Below, piece by piece: positions 42,103 to 50,789 of a stretch of 64,000 bases of DNA. Origin of the DNA: Oscillospiraceae bacterium (GTDB lineage: Bacteria; Bacillota; Clostridia; Oscillospirales; Oscillospiraceae); contig CADCKQ010000004.1 of NCBI GenBank assembly GCA_902802045.1, forward strand, positions 62,001-126,000. The letters run 5' to 3'. The stretch's first letter is position 1; each line of letters opens with the position of its first letter. Under the pieces are notes generated by a model that was not told where the DNA came from, made no database searches, and saw nothing but the letters and a program-made list of their open reading frames with translations. Made by a program: the position numbers and the translations under genes.

Positions 42103-42403
42103 TGACAGTATATCAGATGATGACAGCTGAAAAATCGTGCTGTCATCGCTCAAAGCATTGAAAACACTGGATTGATGACAGGGTGACAGCAGAATCGCTG
42201 CTGTCACCTTTTTTATCGTATTATTATCTGATGACAGCTTGGAGTATATCACGTTTCAGCTGTCACCTGTCACCACCCCTTGCAGCCCAACGGTTTGACG
42301 GGTGACAGCTGCTTTTTCGTACTGTCACCCTTGTCCAAGCTGTCATATTTGTTGTCCCAAAAAGCATATCACTTCATGACAGATCAGTTTTTCGCCTGTC
42401 ATG
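42103..42403. repeat. Array of TGACAG/CTGTCA hairpins
   Basis: Fourteen copies, seven TGACAG (42103, 42121, 42176, 42184, 42232, 42303, 42377) and seven CTGTCA (42140, 42201, 42260, 42267, 42322, 42340, 42396), in 299 bases. Ten of them pair into five hairpins: GATGACAGC (42119-42147), GGTGACAGCAG (42182-42208), TGACAGCT (42232-42265), GGGTGACAG (42300-42330) and CATGACAG (42375-42403). The core is fixed while flanking stem bases change in step. No ORF lies here. Confidence 0.85.
42182..42214 (+). terminator. Terminator embedded in the hairpin array
   Basis: GGTGACAGCAG pairs perfectly with CTGCTGTCACC across AATCG, followed by TTTTTT. It would end the Sel1 lipoprotein transcript. Confidence 0.85.
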
Positions 42404-42573
42404 CCCTGTTAGATGCGATCATCTCCGGTACAGGGTTGCGAGCAACGGAGATGTTAAGATTTATTCGATTGCAAGAATTGAGGAGACGGAAAGTGACGCG
42501 AACTGATGCGTCTTTCAATTCAGGTATTTGTATGCTACAATAAACCCAGGCTAAGCTAAAGGAGATCATCCTT
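42404..42573. other. Intergenic segment with nested stems before the peptidase gene
   Basis: CATCTCC (42418-42424) and GGAGATG (42447-42453) enclose GTTGC-GA-GCAAC. A possible promoter, TTTCAA and TACAAT with 17-base spacing, precedes the D-Ala-D-Ala peptidase gene. No coding sequence was seen. Confidence 0.45.
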
Positions 42574-44091
42574 ATGAAGATCAGAAGGATCCTCGCGCTG
42601 TTTTTGGCGCTGGCGGCGCTGCTGTCGCTTTCTGCCTGCGCGAAACAGTCGGATATAGACAGGTTAACTGAAGAGGTCGCAGCCCTGGAGAGCGAGAAAG
42701 CGCGGCTGAGCGGGGAGAACGAAAAGCTCAAAAGCGACAACTCAGCACTCAGGGACGAGATCGGAAAGCTCAGGGATGAGGAGGACGCGGAGGCGGATGT
42801 CGTCGTATACGCCTACGGGAAGGTGCTCACTCCGGCGGATATAGCTTTAAGGATCGACGGCTCGGGAAATACCGTACTCATCAAGGGCTATGACGTCTCA
42901 TACGAGAACAACAGGTTCATCTCGCTGAGAGACACGGCCTGCGCCCTGAACGGGACATCCAGGCAGTTCAACGTGGAGCTCAAGGCAAACGGAAAACTGG
43001 ATATACTCAGGGGACAGAATTACGTCCCGGTCGGAGGGGAGAACGCCCCCGGAAACGGAAAGGTCCGGCGCGAGAACCTCACATCCGGCTATATACTCTT
43101 AAACGGCGGGAGCCTCAAAAACGCCGTGATCCCGGGCGAGAATTTAAACGACGCGTATCTGAAGGTCTCGGACATCTCCATGCTTCTGGACCTTGACATC
43201 GAGCTTGAGGAGAACGGAGAGTATTCGCTCTCGACTTCCTCGGGCTTCGACGTGGAGATGGATGAACTCAAAAACTCGAACTTCTTCGAATCGCTGAACG
43301 GAACGCTTCTCGGAAACGCTGACACCGGGGAGGTCATCTATTCCTGCAAGGCGGACAACCAGACGGCGATCGCCAGTACGACGAAGATAATGACTTATCT
43401 CCTCGTCATGGAGGCCGTGGAGGCGGGCAGGATCTCGCTTTCGGACATCATACCGGTGACGGAGAAGGTCCATGAACTGTCCATGGGCGAGGACGCGAGG
43501 ATATACATGGAATACGGGCAGGAGATCGCCGCGGGGGACCATCTGACCGCGATGATGTGCGTCTCCTGCAACGAAAGCGCGCTGGCGCTGGCTGAGTTTG
43601 TCTCGGGCTCGGAAGAGGCCTTTGTCGATGCCATGAACAGAAAAGCAGCCGAACTCGGGCTGAGCACGGCTGTATTCTATAACCCTCACGGGCTTCCGGA
43701 TTTTTCGGATGACGATGTTTCGGCCAAGAGGTCGAACCTCATGAGCGCGAATGACATGTTCACGCTCTGCAGGGAGGTCCTGAAGAGGTACCCGCAGATA
43801 CTGGATCTGACCTCTCAGAAGTACGTGTGGCTCCGGACCATGCCCACAGGGGAGAACACCTGGTATACGAACTCAAACCCGCTGTTCTTCTACAATATGG
43901 ACGGGATCACGGGGCTCAAGACCGGCACCTCGAACCGCGCCGGAAGCTGCCTCATCTCGACAATATACGCAAATAACAAGGGGCAGCAGCAGAAGATAGT
44001 CTGTATAGTCTTCGGAGGGGAAGACAGATCCGAGATGCTCGAAAAGTCCGCCCTTCTGCTCAAATATGCGAGGCAGTATTACGGCAGCTGA
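42574..44091 (+). CDS. D-alanyl-D-alanine carboxypeptidase lipoprotein (S11, DacA-type)
   Basis: A 505-residue exported enzyme. Lipobox LSAC (Cys22), a coiled coil (about 28-68), a small domain that resembles copper amine oxidase N-like or stalk modules (90-215), then the S11 peptidase with STTK at 268-271, SCN at 331-333 and KTG at 449-451. It trims the terminal D-Ala of peptidoglycan stem peptides outside the membrane. The coiled-coil spacer before the catalytic domain is unusual for DacA. AAGGAGA precedes ATG. Confidence 0.9.
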   Translation: MKIRRILALFLALAALLSLSACAKQSDIDRLTEEVAALESEKARLSGENEKLKSDNSALRDEIGKLRDEEDAEADVVVYAYGKVLTPADIALRIDGSGNTVLIKGYDVSYENNRFISLRDTACALNGTSRQFNVELKANGKLDILRGQNYVPVGGENAPGNGKVRRENLTSGYILLNGGSLKNAVIPGENLNDAYLKVSDISMLLDLDIELEENGEYSLSTSSGFDVEMDELKNSNFFESLNGTLLGNADTGEVIYSCKADNQTAIASTTKIMTYLLVMEAVEAGRISLSDIIPVTEKVHELSMGEDARIYMEYGQEIAAGDHLTAMMCVSCNESALALAEFVSGSEEAFVDAMNRKAAELGLSTAVFYNPHGLPDFSDDDVSAKRSNLMSANDMFTLCREVLKRYPQILDLTSQKYVWLRTMPTGENTWYTNSNPLFFYNMDGITGLKTGTSNRAGSCLISTIYANNKGQQQKIVCIVFGGEDRSEMLEKSALLLKYARQYYGS

Positions 44092-44093
44092 CC

Positions 44094-45866
44094 TTAAGAA
44101 GCGCCGTAGAACCTGTCGAATACGGGATATATCTTAAGGAAAGGATCCCGGATCATTTCGACGCTGTCTCCGAGCTTGAGAAGCTCATTGCCGGTCGAGG
44201 ACCTCTCCCACAGGAGGTCTTCGCCGTTCGGGTCGCCCGTTTTGCAGAAGTTCGCGAAATACGAGCAGAAGATATCCGAGAGCTCTCTGTCTGCTTCGTC
44301 ATAGAGCCTGCTGTCCTTCGGGATGTTCCCGTAGCAGTAGATCATTTCGCCGCTGTGCCAGGGGCCGAGGCTCCCGTTGTGTTTGCAGAAGCAGTACTCG
44401 TAGGCGGGGATGTCCAAGGCGTTTGCCTGGTTTGTGAGGCACCAGTGCCCGTAGGTGAAGAATACGGCAGAGTAGATCTCCGCCCACTGGCGTCTTGCCT
44501 CAGCACTCGTCTCCGACGGGTAGAGCTTTAAGACCTCATCGGCGTATTCGCCGAAATAGGCTCTTACCTTATCCTCATAGTTTTTGGAATTTGCCTGCGA
44601 AAACAGAATAAAGGGGGCCGATTCCTCGCTGTTGAAGCCCTCAAGGAAGGCGTCCGCGTTGCAGATGCCTTTTTTCATGCTCAGATACGGATCCTCCGTC
44701 AGAACGTAGCCGTCGACGGTCATGTGGTGATTCGTGTCCATGGCTTCGGCGAGAGCTTCGGCATCGACCTTTCTGAGCTCTTCTATTGAATCGCAGCGGA
44801 ATCTCGCCAGAGTCTCGCGCCCGCATTTAAGCGCGTCCTCATAAGATCTGAAGGAATGAGTCGGTTTAACGGCAGTTACCGTGGAACTCTCCGCTATGGC
44901 TCTTTTGAAGAGGCCTTCCGCAAGCGGGGAGGTGCAAAGGGCAGTGACGCAGGCCGAGCCCGCGGACTCGCCCGCTACAGTGACATTGTCAGGGTCACCG
45001 CCGAAGGCTGCTATGTTGTCTCTTACCCACTCGAGAGCCTTTATCTGATCGAGCAGGCCGTAGTTGCCGGTCGTCCCGTTTACGGACTCCGCGGCGAGCT
45101 CATCGGTTGCAAGAAAACCGAATACGCCGAGCCTGTAACCCATATTTACGACGATGACGCCTTTTCTCGCAAGGCCGTCTCCGCTGTAATCGGCGTACCA
45201 GGGCTGGCCTGTCTGGAGCGTGCCGCCGTGGATATAGACCAGAACCGGCAGGCCGTCGGCCTTACCCGCGGGCTTCCAGATGTTGAGATAGAGGGCGTCC
45301 TCGGAATTCGCGGCTTTGAAATTATCTTTCAGAGAGATCTTATAGTCGTGATAGCCTATCATCCGGGAGAGGGAGGAGTATATCGTGTTCGACTGTACCT
45401 GCATGGACATCGGGGCAAATTTGTCGCAGGCCCGCACTCCTTTCCAGGACTCGGGGTCTGCAGGTTCCTTCCATCTCAGGTCCCCGACCGGAGGCGCGGC
45501 ATAGGGAATTCCCGTATAGACCTCGACCTGCTTATCTTCTGTATAAACGCCGGTGAGCTGACCCTGCGCGACTTCGACGATCTCCGTCACGCCGCCGTTA
45601 TTTCCCTCTACGGCGTCTCTGAGCTTAACTGGCCCCTCGGTGAATTTAAGGGCAGCGCCAAGCGCTGCACAGAGAAGCAAAAACAGCGGTATCCGCAGAA
45701 GCTTTTTGTTTTTGAATGGCTTTCGCAATCTCACAATGGGGTATAGGATCAGAAGCACAATCGCGACGGCCCAGCCGGCGAGAGTGTTTTTGTTGAACTC
45801 GAAAAAAGCAAGTATGATAAGAGAAAAAAGAATGTAAAGTACAGTGCCCACAGTTTTTCCTTTCAC
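44094..45866 (-). CDS. Type B carboxylesterase with N-terminal membrane anchor
   Basis: A 590-residue protein. Three hydrophobic helices (about 8-22, 32-46, 58-74) precede a carboxylesterase domain with VYIHGG (oxyanion, near 210), Ser301 in GESAGSA and a C-terminal histidine in PWHSGE. It probably hydrolyses esters or amides at the outer face of the membrane. It overlaps the DUF364-type gene upstream by four bases. Its natural substrate is unknown. Confidence 0.88.
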   Translation of the reverse strand: MKGKTVGTVLYILFSLIILAFFEFNKNTLAGWAVAIVLLILYPIVRLRKPFKNKKLLRIPLFLLLCAALGAALKFTEGPVKLRDAVEGNNGGVTEIVEVAQGQLTGVYTEDKQVEVYTGIPYAAPPVGDLRWKEPADPESWKGVRACDKFAPMSMQVQSNTIYSSLSRMIGYHDYKISLKDNFKAANSEDALYLNIWKPAGKADGLPVLVYIHGGTLQTGQPWYADYSGDGLARKGVIVVNMGYRLGVFGFLATDELAAESVNGTTGNYGLLDQIKALEWVRDNIAAFGGDPDNVTVAGESAGSACVTALCTSPLAEGLFKRAIAESSTVTAVKPTHSFRSYEDALKCGRETLARFRCDSIEELRKVDAEALAEAMDTNHHMTVDGYVLTEDPYLSMKKGICNADAFLEGFNSEESAPFILFSQANSKNYEDKVRAYFGEYADEVLKLYPSETSAEARRQWAEIYSAVFFTYGHWCLTNQANALDIPAYEYCFCKHNGSLGPWHSGEMIYCYGNIPKDSRLYDEADRELSDIFCSYFANFCKTGDPNGEDLLWERSSTGNELLKLGDSVEMIRDPFLKIYPVFDRFYGAS

Positions 45867-46597
45867 ATCAGCAGAAAACTGCCGCCCAGAATGTACGGGT
45901 TGCCGCCTCTGTCGGAAGCGACATGCTCGAATGCTCTTTCAGCGTCCGTTATGCAGAGCCCGGAGAGCCTGTCGACGCCTTTTCCGATGAGCTCAGGGCA
46001 CATCGGAACGGAGGGGCCTATGAGTATAGTCTCGGCGTTTTCCGTCAGGGCAAGAAGCCTCGGAAGGGTCTTGTTTATGAATGTGCTGCCCGAGATGACG
46101 GCAATATCGCAGGAGGGGAGAACAAACTCGCAGGCGGGATCCGGGAGGTCCCCGTCTTTGGGGTCGCGCTCGAGAGTGATCACCTCCGAGGCTTTATCGC
46201 GCATTTCTCCGGTAAGCCTCATGTGCCCGACGACACCGATCCTCCGGCCCTCATATTCAAGGCCTCTCGTGCAGTAGTTCTCATAGGGCTCTGAGCAGCC
46301 GATAGAGAGCATCCTCTCCGGAGTGTTGTAGAAGCAGTTGATGGCGGCCATCGCGAGGCTCGCTTCCTCCATGTTCCAGCTCAGGATCCCTTGGGCAGCC
46401 TCTTTCAGAGTCAGGCCTCTGATATCCTCGGGAAGAGTCCTTTTTACGCTCGAGCCGGGAGTCATCATGGCTATGCCTGTGTGCCCGCCGGCCTTTACGG
46501 CAGCCCAGATCCTCCCAAGGCACCAGTCCTCTATGACGGCGCCCCCATCGATCCCGGAGACCAGCGTTTCGTATATCTCATAAATACTTTCAGACAT
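45863..46597 (-). CDS. DUF364 (heavy-metal chelation-like) protein
   Basis: A 244-residue cytoplasmic protein of the DUF364/DUF4213 type. The N-terminal half resembles DUF4213 (GIAMMTPG, SLAMAAINCFYN), the C-terminal half is a Rossmann-like domain (GRRIGVVGHMR, CDIAVISGSTFINKTLPRLL). Such proteins occur near metal transport and nitrogenase genes. ATG at 46597 is preferred to the GTG three codons earlier because GAGGTGA lies at the correct distance. Translation is coupled to the esterase gene downstream. Confidence 0.8.
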   Translation of the reverse strand: MSESIYEIYETLVSGIDGGAVIEDWCLGRIWAAVKAGGHTGIAMMTPGSSVKRTLPEDIRGLTLKEAAQGILSWNMEEASLAMAAINCFYNTPERMLSIGCSEPYENYCTRGLEYEGRRIGVVGHMRLTGEMRDKASEVITLERDPKDGDLPDPACEFVLPSCDIAVISGSTFINKTLPRLLALTENAETILIGPSVPMCPELIGKGVDRLSGLCITDAERAFEHVASDRGGNPYILGGSFLLM

Positions 46598-46697
46598 TTT
46601 TCTCACCTCGTTTTCTTAAATATACACAAGATAGTGTTTAAAATAAAGCGGAAAATTGATATAATATCTCAAATACAGTGAAATGAGGGGAAAAACC

Positions 46698-47504
46698 GTG
46701 GATGAAGTATTTGACGTTATAGTAATCGGAGGGGGAGCGGCTGCTGCCTCGGCAGCGATGACCCTTAAAAACAGGAACAGGAGCTGTGCGGTCATATCCA
46801 ACAGGATCGAGACTACGAGCCTGTATAAGGCCGAGCTCATAACAAATTATCCCGGCCTTCCCCCGATGGGCGGAGCCGAGATGGCGGAGCTTTTCCGCAG
46901 ACAGACCGAGGAAGCGGGAGCCAAGATGATCACCGGAAGGGCGATCTCTGCAGTATCCATGGGCGACATGTTCGGAGTCGCCGTCGGAAGCGATTACTAC
47001 ATGGGCAGAGCGCTCATCATTGCGGCCGGCATCACCCGCGAGAATCTGTACCCCGGCGAGAGCGAGTTCCTCGGAAAAGGAGTCAGCTACTGCGCGACCT
47101 GCGACGGAATGCTCTACAGAGGCAGGACCGTGGCAGTCGTCGGAAATGCCGAGGAAGCCGACGCCGACGCTGATTTCTTAAGGGGCATCGGCTGCAATGT
47201 GCTGGTATTCAAAGAAAACGGAAAGTATGAGATAAAAGGCGCGGACAAGGCCGACACTCTGGTCTTCAAAGGTGAGGAATACAAAACGGACTGCATCTTC
47301 ATAATAAAAGACACAGTCTCTGTTACTGCCCTTCTGCAGGGGCTCGAATATGACAAGGGCGGAATAAAGGTCGACCGTAATATGCGGACGAATATCCCCG
47401 GAGTCTTCGCCGCGGGCGACTGCACGGGCAAGCCCTTCCAGCTCGCGAAGGCGGCAGGTGAGGGGAACGTGGCGGCGCTTTCTGCCTGCGATTATCTGAA
47501 TTAA
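46698..47504 (+). CDS. Thioredoxin reductase-like flavoprotein
   Basis: A 268-residue FAD protein with GGGAAAASAA at 9-18, ITNYPGLP, the redox pair CATC in YCATCDG near 135, and C-terminal PGVFAAGDCTGKPFQ. The region between, normally the NADPH domain, is shortened: the GGG-x-SA nucleotide motif is replaced by VVGNAEEADADADF. The enzyme may use another reductant such as ferredoxin. GTG at 46698 is the likely start, with AGGGG eight bases upstream; an ATG five codons earlier overlaps that site. Confidence 0.82.
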   Translation: MDEVFDVIVIGGGAAAASAAMTLKNRNRSCAVISNRIETTSLYKAELITNYPGLPPMGGAEMAELFRRQTEEAGAKMITGRAISAVSMGDMFGVAVGSDYYMGRALIIAAGITRENLYPGESEFLGKGVSYCATCDGMLYRGRTVAVVGNAEEADADADFLRGIGCNVLVFKENGKYEIKGADKADTLVFKGEEYKTDCIFIIKDTVSVTALLQGLEYDKGGIKVDRNMRTNIPGVFAAGDCTGKPFQLAKAAGEGNVAALSACDYLN

Positions 47505-48178
47505 GAGATCAGTGGCGAAAGCCCGGTCTTAAGCGTTGCCCAGATCAGCTCCTGGCCCTTTTCCGTCGGATGGATCCCGTCCTCGCAGATATAGTCGCCT
47601 AGGCGGTGTATCTGAAGAAAAGAAGCGCGGAGGTCTATAATGGGAGTCCCTGTCTTCCTTGCGACCTTTTCAACGGCGTCGGAGTACATCTCCTGATATC
47701 TGTATATGACATTTACCTCGCCGAGCCATCTCATGACGTTCTCGGGGATCACTCCGTTTTTGCAGAACCACCGGAAGTACCTCTCGGCGTTAACGGGCAT
47801 CAGGGAGACGGCGACAGGCTTAGCTCCGCTCGCCGTCACGGAGGCAATGATCTGTTCGTAGTTTTCTATAAACTTTTCCAGCGGGACTCTGGCCGGATAA
47901 TAGCCGTCCGGGTCGTCCGAGATGGCCTTCCAGTCGAAATCGCAGTCGTTTCCGCCATATTCTATGAGCGCGGTCCGGTCGCCTTCATGATTCTTCAAGG
48001 AGCGTATCACGGACTTCAGGGATTTGTCGGTGGTGCAGCCGAAGCGGCTCAGGTTTTCGATTCCGATGCCCGTATCCCTCCTGAACTTTTCCTCCGGCGC
48101 GCGGTTTATGAAATAGCCTTTTTCGCCGAGCGTAACGCCCTTGAGGACCGAATCCCCGAGTATGGTGAGACAAGACAT
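47501..48178 (-). CDS. SGNH/GDSL-family hydrolase
   Basis: A 225-residue hydrolase. The block I motif is LGDSVLKGV near 6-14 (nucleophile Ser in GDS), block III GGNDCDFDW near 77, and block V DGIHPTEKGQ near the C-terminus. It probably acts as esterase or acetylhydrolase; no signal peptide is seen. The start at MSCLTIL is a choice among three in-frame starts, none with ideal spacing. It converges on the TrxR-like gene with a four-base stop overlap. Confidence 0.85.
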   Translation of the reverse strand: MSCLTILGDSVLKGVTLGEKGYFINRAPEEKFRRDTGIGIENLSRFGCTTDKSLKSVIRSLKNHEGDRTALIEYGGNDCDFDWKAISDDPDGYYPARVPLEKFIENYEQIIASVTASGAKPVAVSLMPVNAERYFRWFCKNGVIPENVMRWLGEVNVIYRYQEMYSDAVEKVARKTGTPIIDLRASFLQIHRLGDYICEDGIHPTEKGQELIWATLKTGLSPLIS

Positions 48179-48328
48179 AATTCGCAACATCTCCACATCT
48201 GATATTGAACATAAGATAACATAATCTTGAATAAAAGTAAATATGTTTTTTGAAATACGATATTGATAATTGCGCTCTCCAATGTTAATATCTTATACGA
48301 CAACAGACGGAAAGCGCGAGGTTGAACG

Positions 48329-48841
48329 ATGAATGATGTTGCTGAGAACAATATCAGGCTTTCGAGGTGGGAGGAGATACCGGACTTTGGGCTCTATCTT
48401 GACCAGGTCCTGACTTTTGTGCGGAAAAATCTGCCGGATCCGAACGGGCAGGGAGAGAAACTCTTTACATCCGCGATGGTCAACAACTATGTAAAGATGG
48501 GCGCGATCTCCGCACCCGTAAAAAAGAAATATTCGAGGGAGCAGCTGGCGCTGCTGATCGTCATAGGGCTATTGAAGAGCGTGCTCCCTATTAGCGATAT
48601 AAGGGATTACATCTCGGCGGAGATCACGGACGAAAATAGCGCGCTGAGCTACAACAGTTTTTGCGACATGTACGAGACAGCTCACGGCAGAGCGTTTGAA
48701 GAGACCGAAGCGAAGATCGCATCCGGTGAGAACTCTTTGAATCACGCACTGATAAGGGCGGCCGTTCTGTCCTGCGCGCAGAGCTCAGTCGCCGGCACGC
48801 TGCTTGGAAGGCTGAAAGACAAACAGAAACAAATAACATAA
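48329..48841 (+). CDS. DUF1836 domain protein
   Basis: A 170-residue soluble protein of the DUF1836 family (IPDFGLYLDQVLTFVRKNL, FTSAMVNNYVKMG, KKKYSREQLALLIVIGLLKSVLPI), which resembles helix-turn-helix regulators of the MerR type. Function is unknown. It is followed after 20 bases by a cupin gene, probably in one transcript. Confidence 0.85.
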   Translation: MNDVAENNIRLSRWEEIPDFGLYLDQVLTFVRKNLPDPNGQGEKLFTSAMVNNYVKMGAISAPVKKKYSREQLALLIVIGLLKSVLPISDIRDYISAEITDENSALSYNSFCDMYETAHGRAFEETEAKIASGENSLNHALIRAAVLSCAQSSVAGTLLGRLKDKQKQIT

Positions 48842-48861
48842 TAACAATAAAGGGGGCAGAC

Positions 48862-49218
48862 ATGAGCTTTGTAAGAAGGAAAGAAGAGAGAACAAAGACT
48901 GTAAAAGAGGGAGCCCAGGGGGGCAGCGGAAAACTGACAAGCCTCAAGATACTGGACACTGACGAGGAGCTTATGGGAAAAGGCAGGCTCTTCAATGTTG
49001 GAACCCTTGAGAAGGGCGATGAGGTAGGCTGGCATATCCATAAGGGCGACGGGGAGTGCTATCTGATGCTCTCGGGAGAAGCGCAGTACAGCGACAACGG
49101 GAAAATGACGACGATCTATCCGGGAGACGTCACGATGGTATATCCGGGAGAGGGACACAGCATAAAGAATCTGAAAGATGAACCTGTTGTGTTCATAGCC
49201 CTGATCCTGTACGAATAA
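48862..49218 (+). CDS. Cupin-domain protein
   Basis: A 118-residue small cupin with motif one VGWHIHKGDGECYLMLSGEA near 53-72 and motif two YPGDVTMVYPGEGHSIKN. Metal-binding His residues are present. It could be a metal-binding enzyme or sensor. GGGGGC lies upstream of ATG. It ends the transcript of the DUF1836 gene at a perfect terminator. Confidence 0.88.
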   Translation: MSFVRRKEERTKTVKEGAQGGSGKLTSLKILDTDEELMGKGRLFNVGTLEKGDEVGWHIHKGDGECYLMLSGEAQYSDNGKMTTIYPGDVTMVYPGEGHSIKNLKDEPVVFIALILYE

Positions 49219-49229
49219 TAGTTTACATA

Positions 49230-49268
49230 ATAACAAAAGCACCCTTAATAGAGGGTGCTTTTGTTATT
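49230..49268. terminator. Bidirectional terminator
   Basis: AATAACAAAAGCACCCT pairs with AGGGTGCTTTTGTTATT. It ends the cupin transcript and the leftward DUF5058 transcript. Confidence 0.88.
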
Positions 49269-49282
49269 GCCGGATTCCCGGC

Positions 49283-49939
49283 TCATACCTTTCCTTTTTT
49301 ATAGAGGAATCTCGCCCAGAGTATCGCGATCCCGGCCAGGATCGGGAGTACTATGGGATAGACGCCGCTGAGCGAAGGCACGAGGATAAAGAGGAGCGCG
49401 CCAAGAATTATTATCGGGGCTCCGACTTTCGCGTTTTTAGAGATATAGGCGACCATGAGGCCTCCGAAGAGGGCCGGGACCACGTTGCTGAAGGCAGGCT
49501 GGAGAGCGGGGCGCGTAAAGATCGGGGAGAGCGGGACCATCAGGACGACGAATATCACTATGATAAGCACCGTGACGATCGAACTTACGGCGATCACGAT
49601 CGTCGAGACAACGTCCCCTTCCTCGGTATCGGCCTTCACACCCATGGATTCCATTGCGTTCAAAGCCAGAGGAACTTTCAGATTGGACATGTTGCCCGTA
49701 ATAAAGCCGAGATAGCTTCCTCCGGCGCCTAGCATCGGGGTGTATGTGAAATACTCGACTATACCGACTGTCCAGTATATGGGGATCACGCCTACAGCAG
49801 CCCCGAGCAGCTGTTTCCAGGTGGGCCAGGCGTTGAAGTATATGCTTGAGACGAGCGGGAAGAGATAGATGAAAAAGTATACGGCCACGAACCAGATCCG
49901 GCCCGAGCGGTGGATATCTTTTATATAACTGCTTTTCAT
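49283..49939 (-). CDS. Membrane protein partnered with DUF5058
   Basis: A 218-residue membrane protein with about six hydrophobic helices (near 14-32, 40-65, 110-135, 150-170, 175-195, 198-212). No family recognised. It begins 18 bases after the DUF5058 gene and an M20 peptidase gene is divergent from the pair. The two proteins are likely a heteromeric transporter for peptides or conjugated amino acids, by context only. Confidence 0.7.
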   Translation of the reverse strand: MKSSYIKDIHRSGRIWFVAVYFFIYLFPLVSSIYFNAWPTWKQLLGAAVGVIPIYWTVGIVEYFTYTPMLGAGGSYLGFITGNMSNLKVPLALNAMESMGVKADTEEGDVVSTIVIAVSSIVTVLIIVIFVVLMVPLSPIFTRPALQPAFSNVVPALFGGLMVAYISKNAKVGAPIIILGALLFILVPSLSGVYPIVLPILAGIAILWARFLYKKGKV

Positions 49940-49957
49940 TTCAATTTCTCCTTTCTC

Positions 49958-50683
49958 TCAGCCCAGCCAGGCTGTGAGCGGAATGGCCGAGGCCATCGCG
50001 ATTACCATGCAGATCGGCAGAGCGTAGTCGTTCATCCACTTCCAGCCGAGCTTATTTCTCAGGATACCGCAGATCCCCATGACTATGCAGGACACTATAA
50101 GTACAAAAGCCGAGACTCTGCCCTCCGGGTCGACGGTTATTCCGCTCAGGCCGACACCGACGAATGTGGCGATAAGCCCTATGAAGATCGAGGTCGTGAA
50201 AAGCTCGCCCCATTTCCTGTCCTTTTTCCCGATGGAGGCGACGCCGTCCAGGGTCTTCTCCGCAAAGAGCGGGACAAGGACAAGGCCTGTCGTTATACCG
50301 ATCGTCATGGTCCAGGCGATGGTCGTAAACTGCTGGGCAGTAAGGGCATTGCCTAAAGAGGTGCCCAGGGAGGTGCAGGCGGCGTCGGCTGCCGAGAGCT
50401 CATAGACTATGGCGCCGACCACGCTGAGCCTCAGCCAGGGCAGGGGAAGCCCGAGGGAGCCGTAGAGGGTGATTATTCCGATCCCTATCGCGATTGCCGG
50501 AGCTATGGTAAAGATTATCGCTGAGGTGATCAGCTTCTTTACCTTCGCTTTTTCGAATCCGAGTTCATAAGCCCGATCCAGGGCTTTTTTCAGGAAGACC
50601 GCGGACTGCGCCACGACGGCAATGACCGCGAGCCCTGCCAGAATAAAGAGGAGAGGGTGGTTTACACTGAAATTGCTGCTCAT
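49958..50683 (-). CDS. DUF5058 family membrane protein
   Basis: A 241-residue integral membrane protein with about seven helices. It matches DUF5058 by its N-terminal helix followed by LKKALDRAYELGF and a conserved ELSAADAACTSLGTSLG segment. Function is unknown. It forms a pair with the downstream 218-residue membrane protein and is divergent from an M20 peptidase gene, an arrangement that suggests uptake of a substrate that the peptidase then cleaves. Confidence 0.8.
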   Translation of the reverse strand: MSSNFSVNHPLLFILAGLAVIAVVAQSAVFLKKALDRAYELGFEKAKVKKLITSAIIFTIAPAIAIGIGIITLYGSLGLPLPWLRLSVVGAIVYELSAADAACTSLGTSLGNALTAQQFTTIAWTMTIGITTGLVLVPLFAEKTLDGVASIGKKDRKWGELFTTSIFIGLIATFVGVGLSGITVDPEGRVSAFVLIVSCIVMGICGILRNKLGWKWMNDYALPICMVIAMASAIPLTAWLG

Positions 50684-50789
50684 TTTTCTTTCCTTTCTCT
50701 CAAAATACGGAACAATTGATTATTGCTGATCAAAACGGTTTTATAGTATAATAAATTAAATCAGTGAAAAATGAAAGGAGTTTTTAATA

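Noticed and set aside
42103..42403. CRISPR array
   Set aside because: Repeats are six to eleven bases, alternate in orientation and have no uniform spacers; no cas genes are present.
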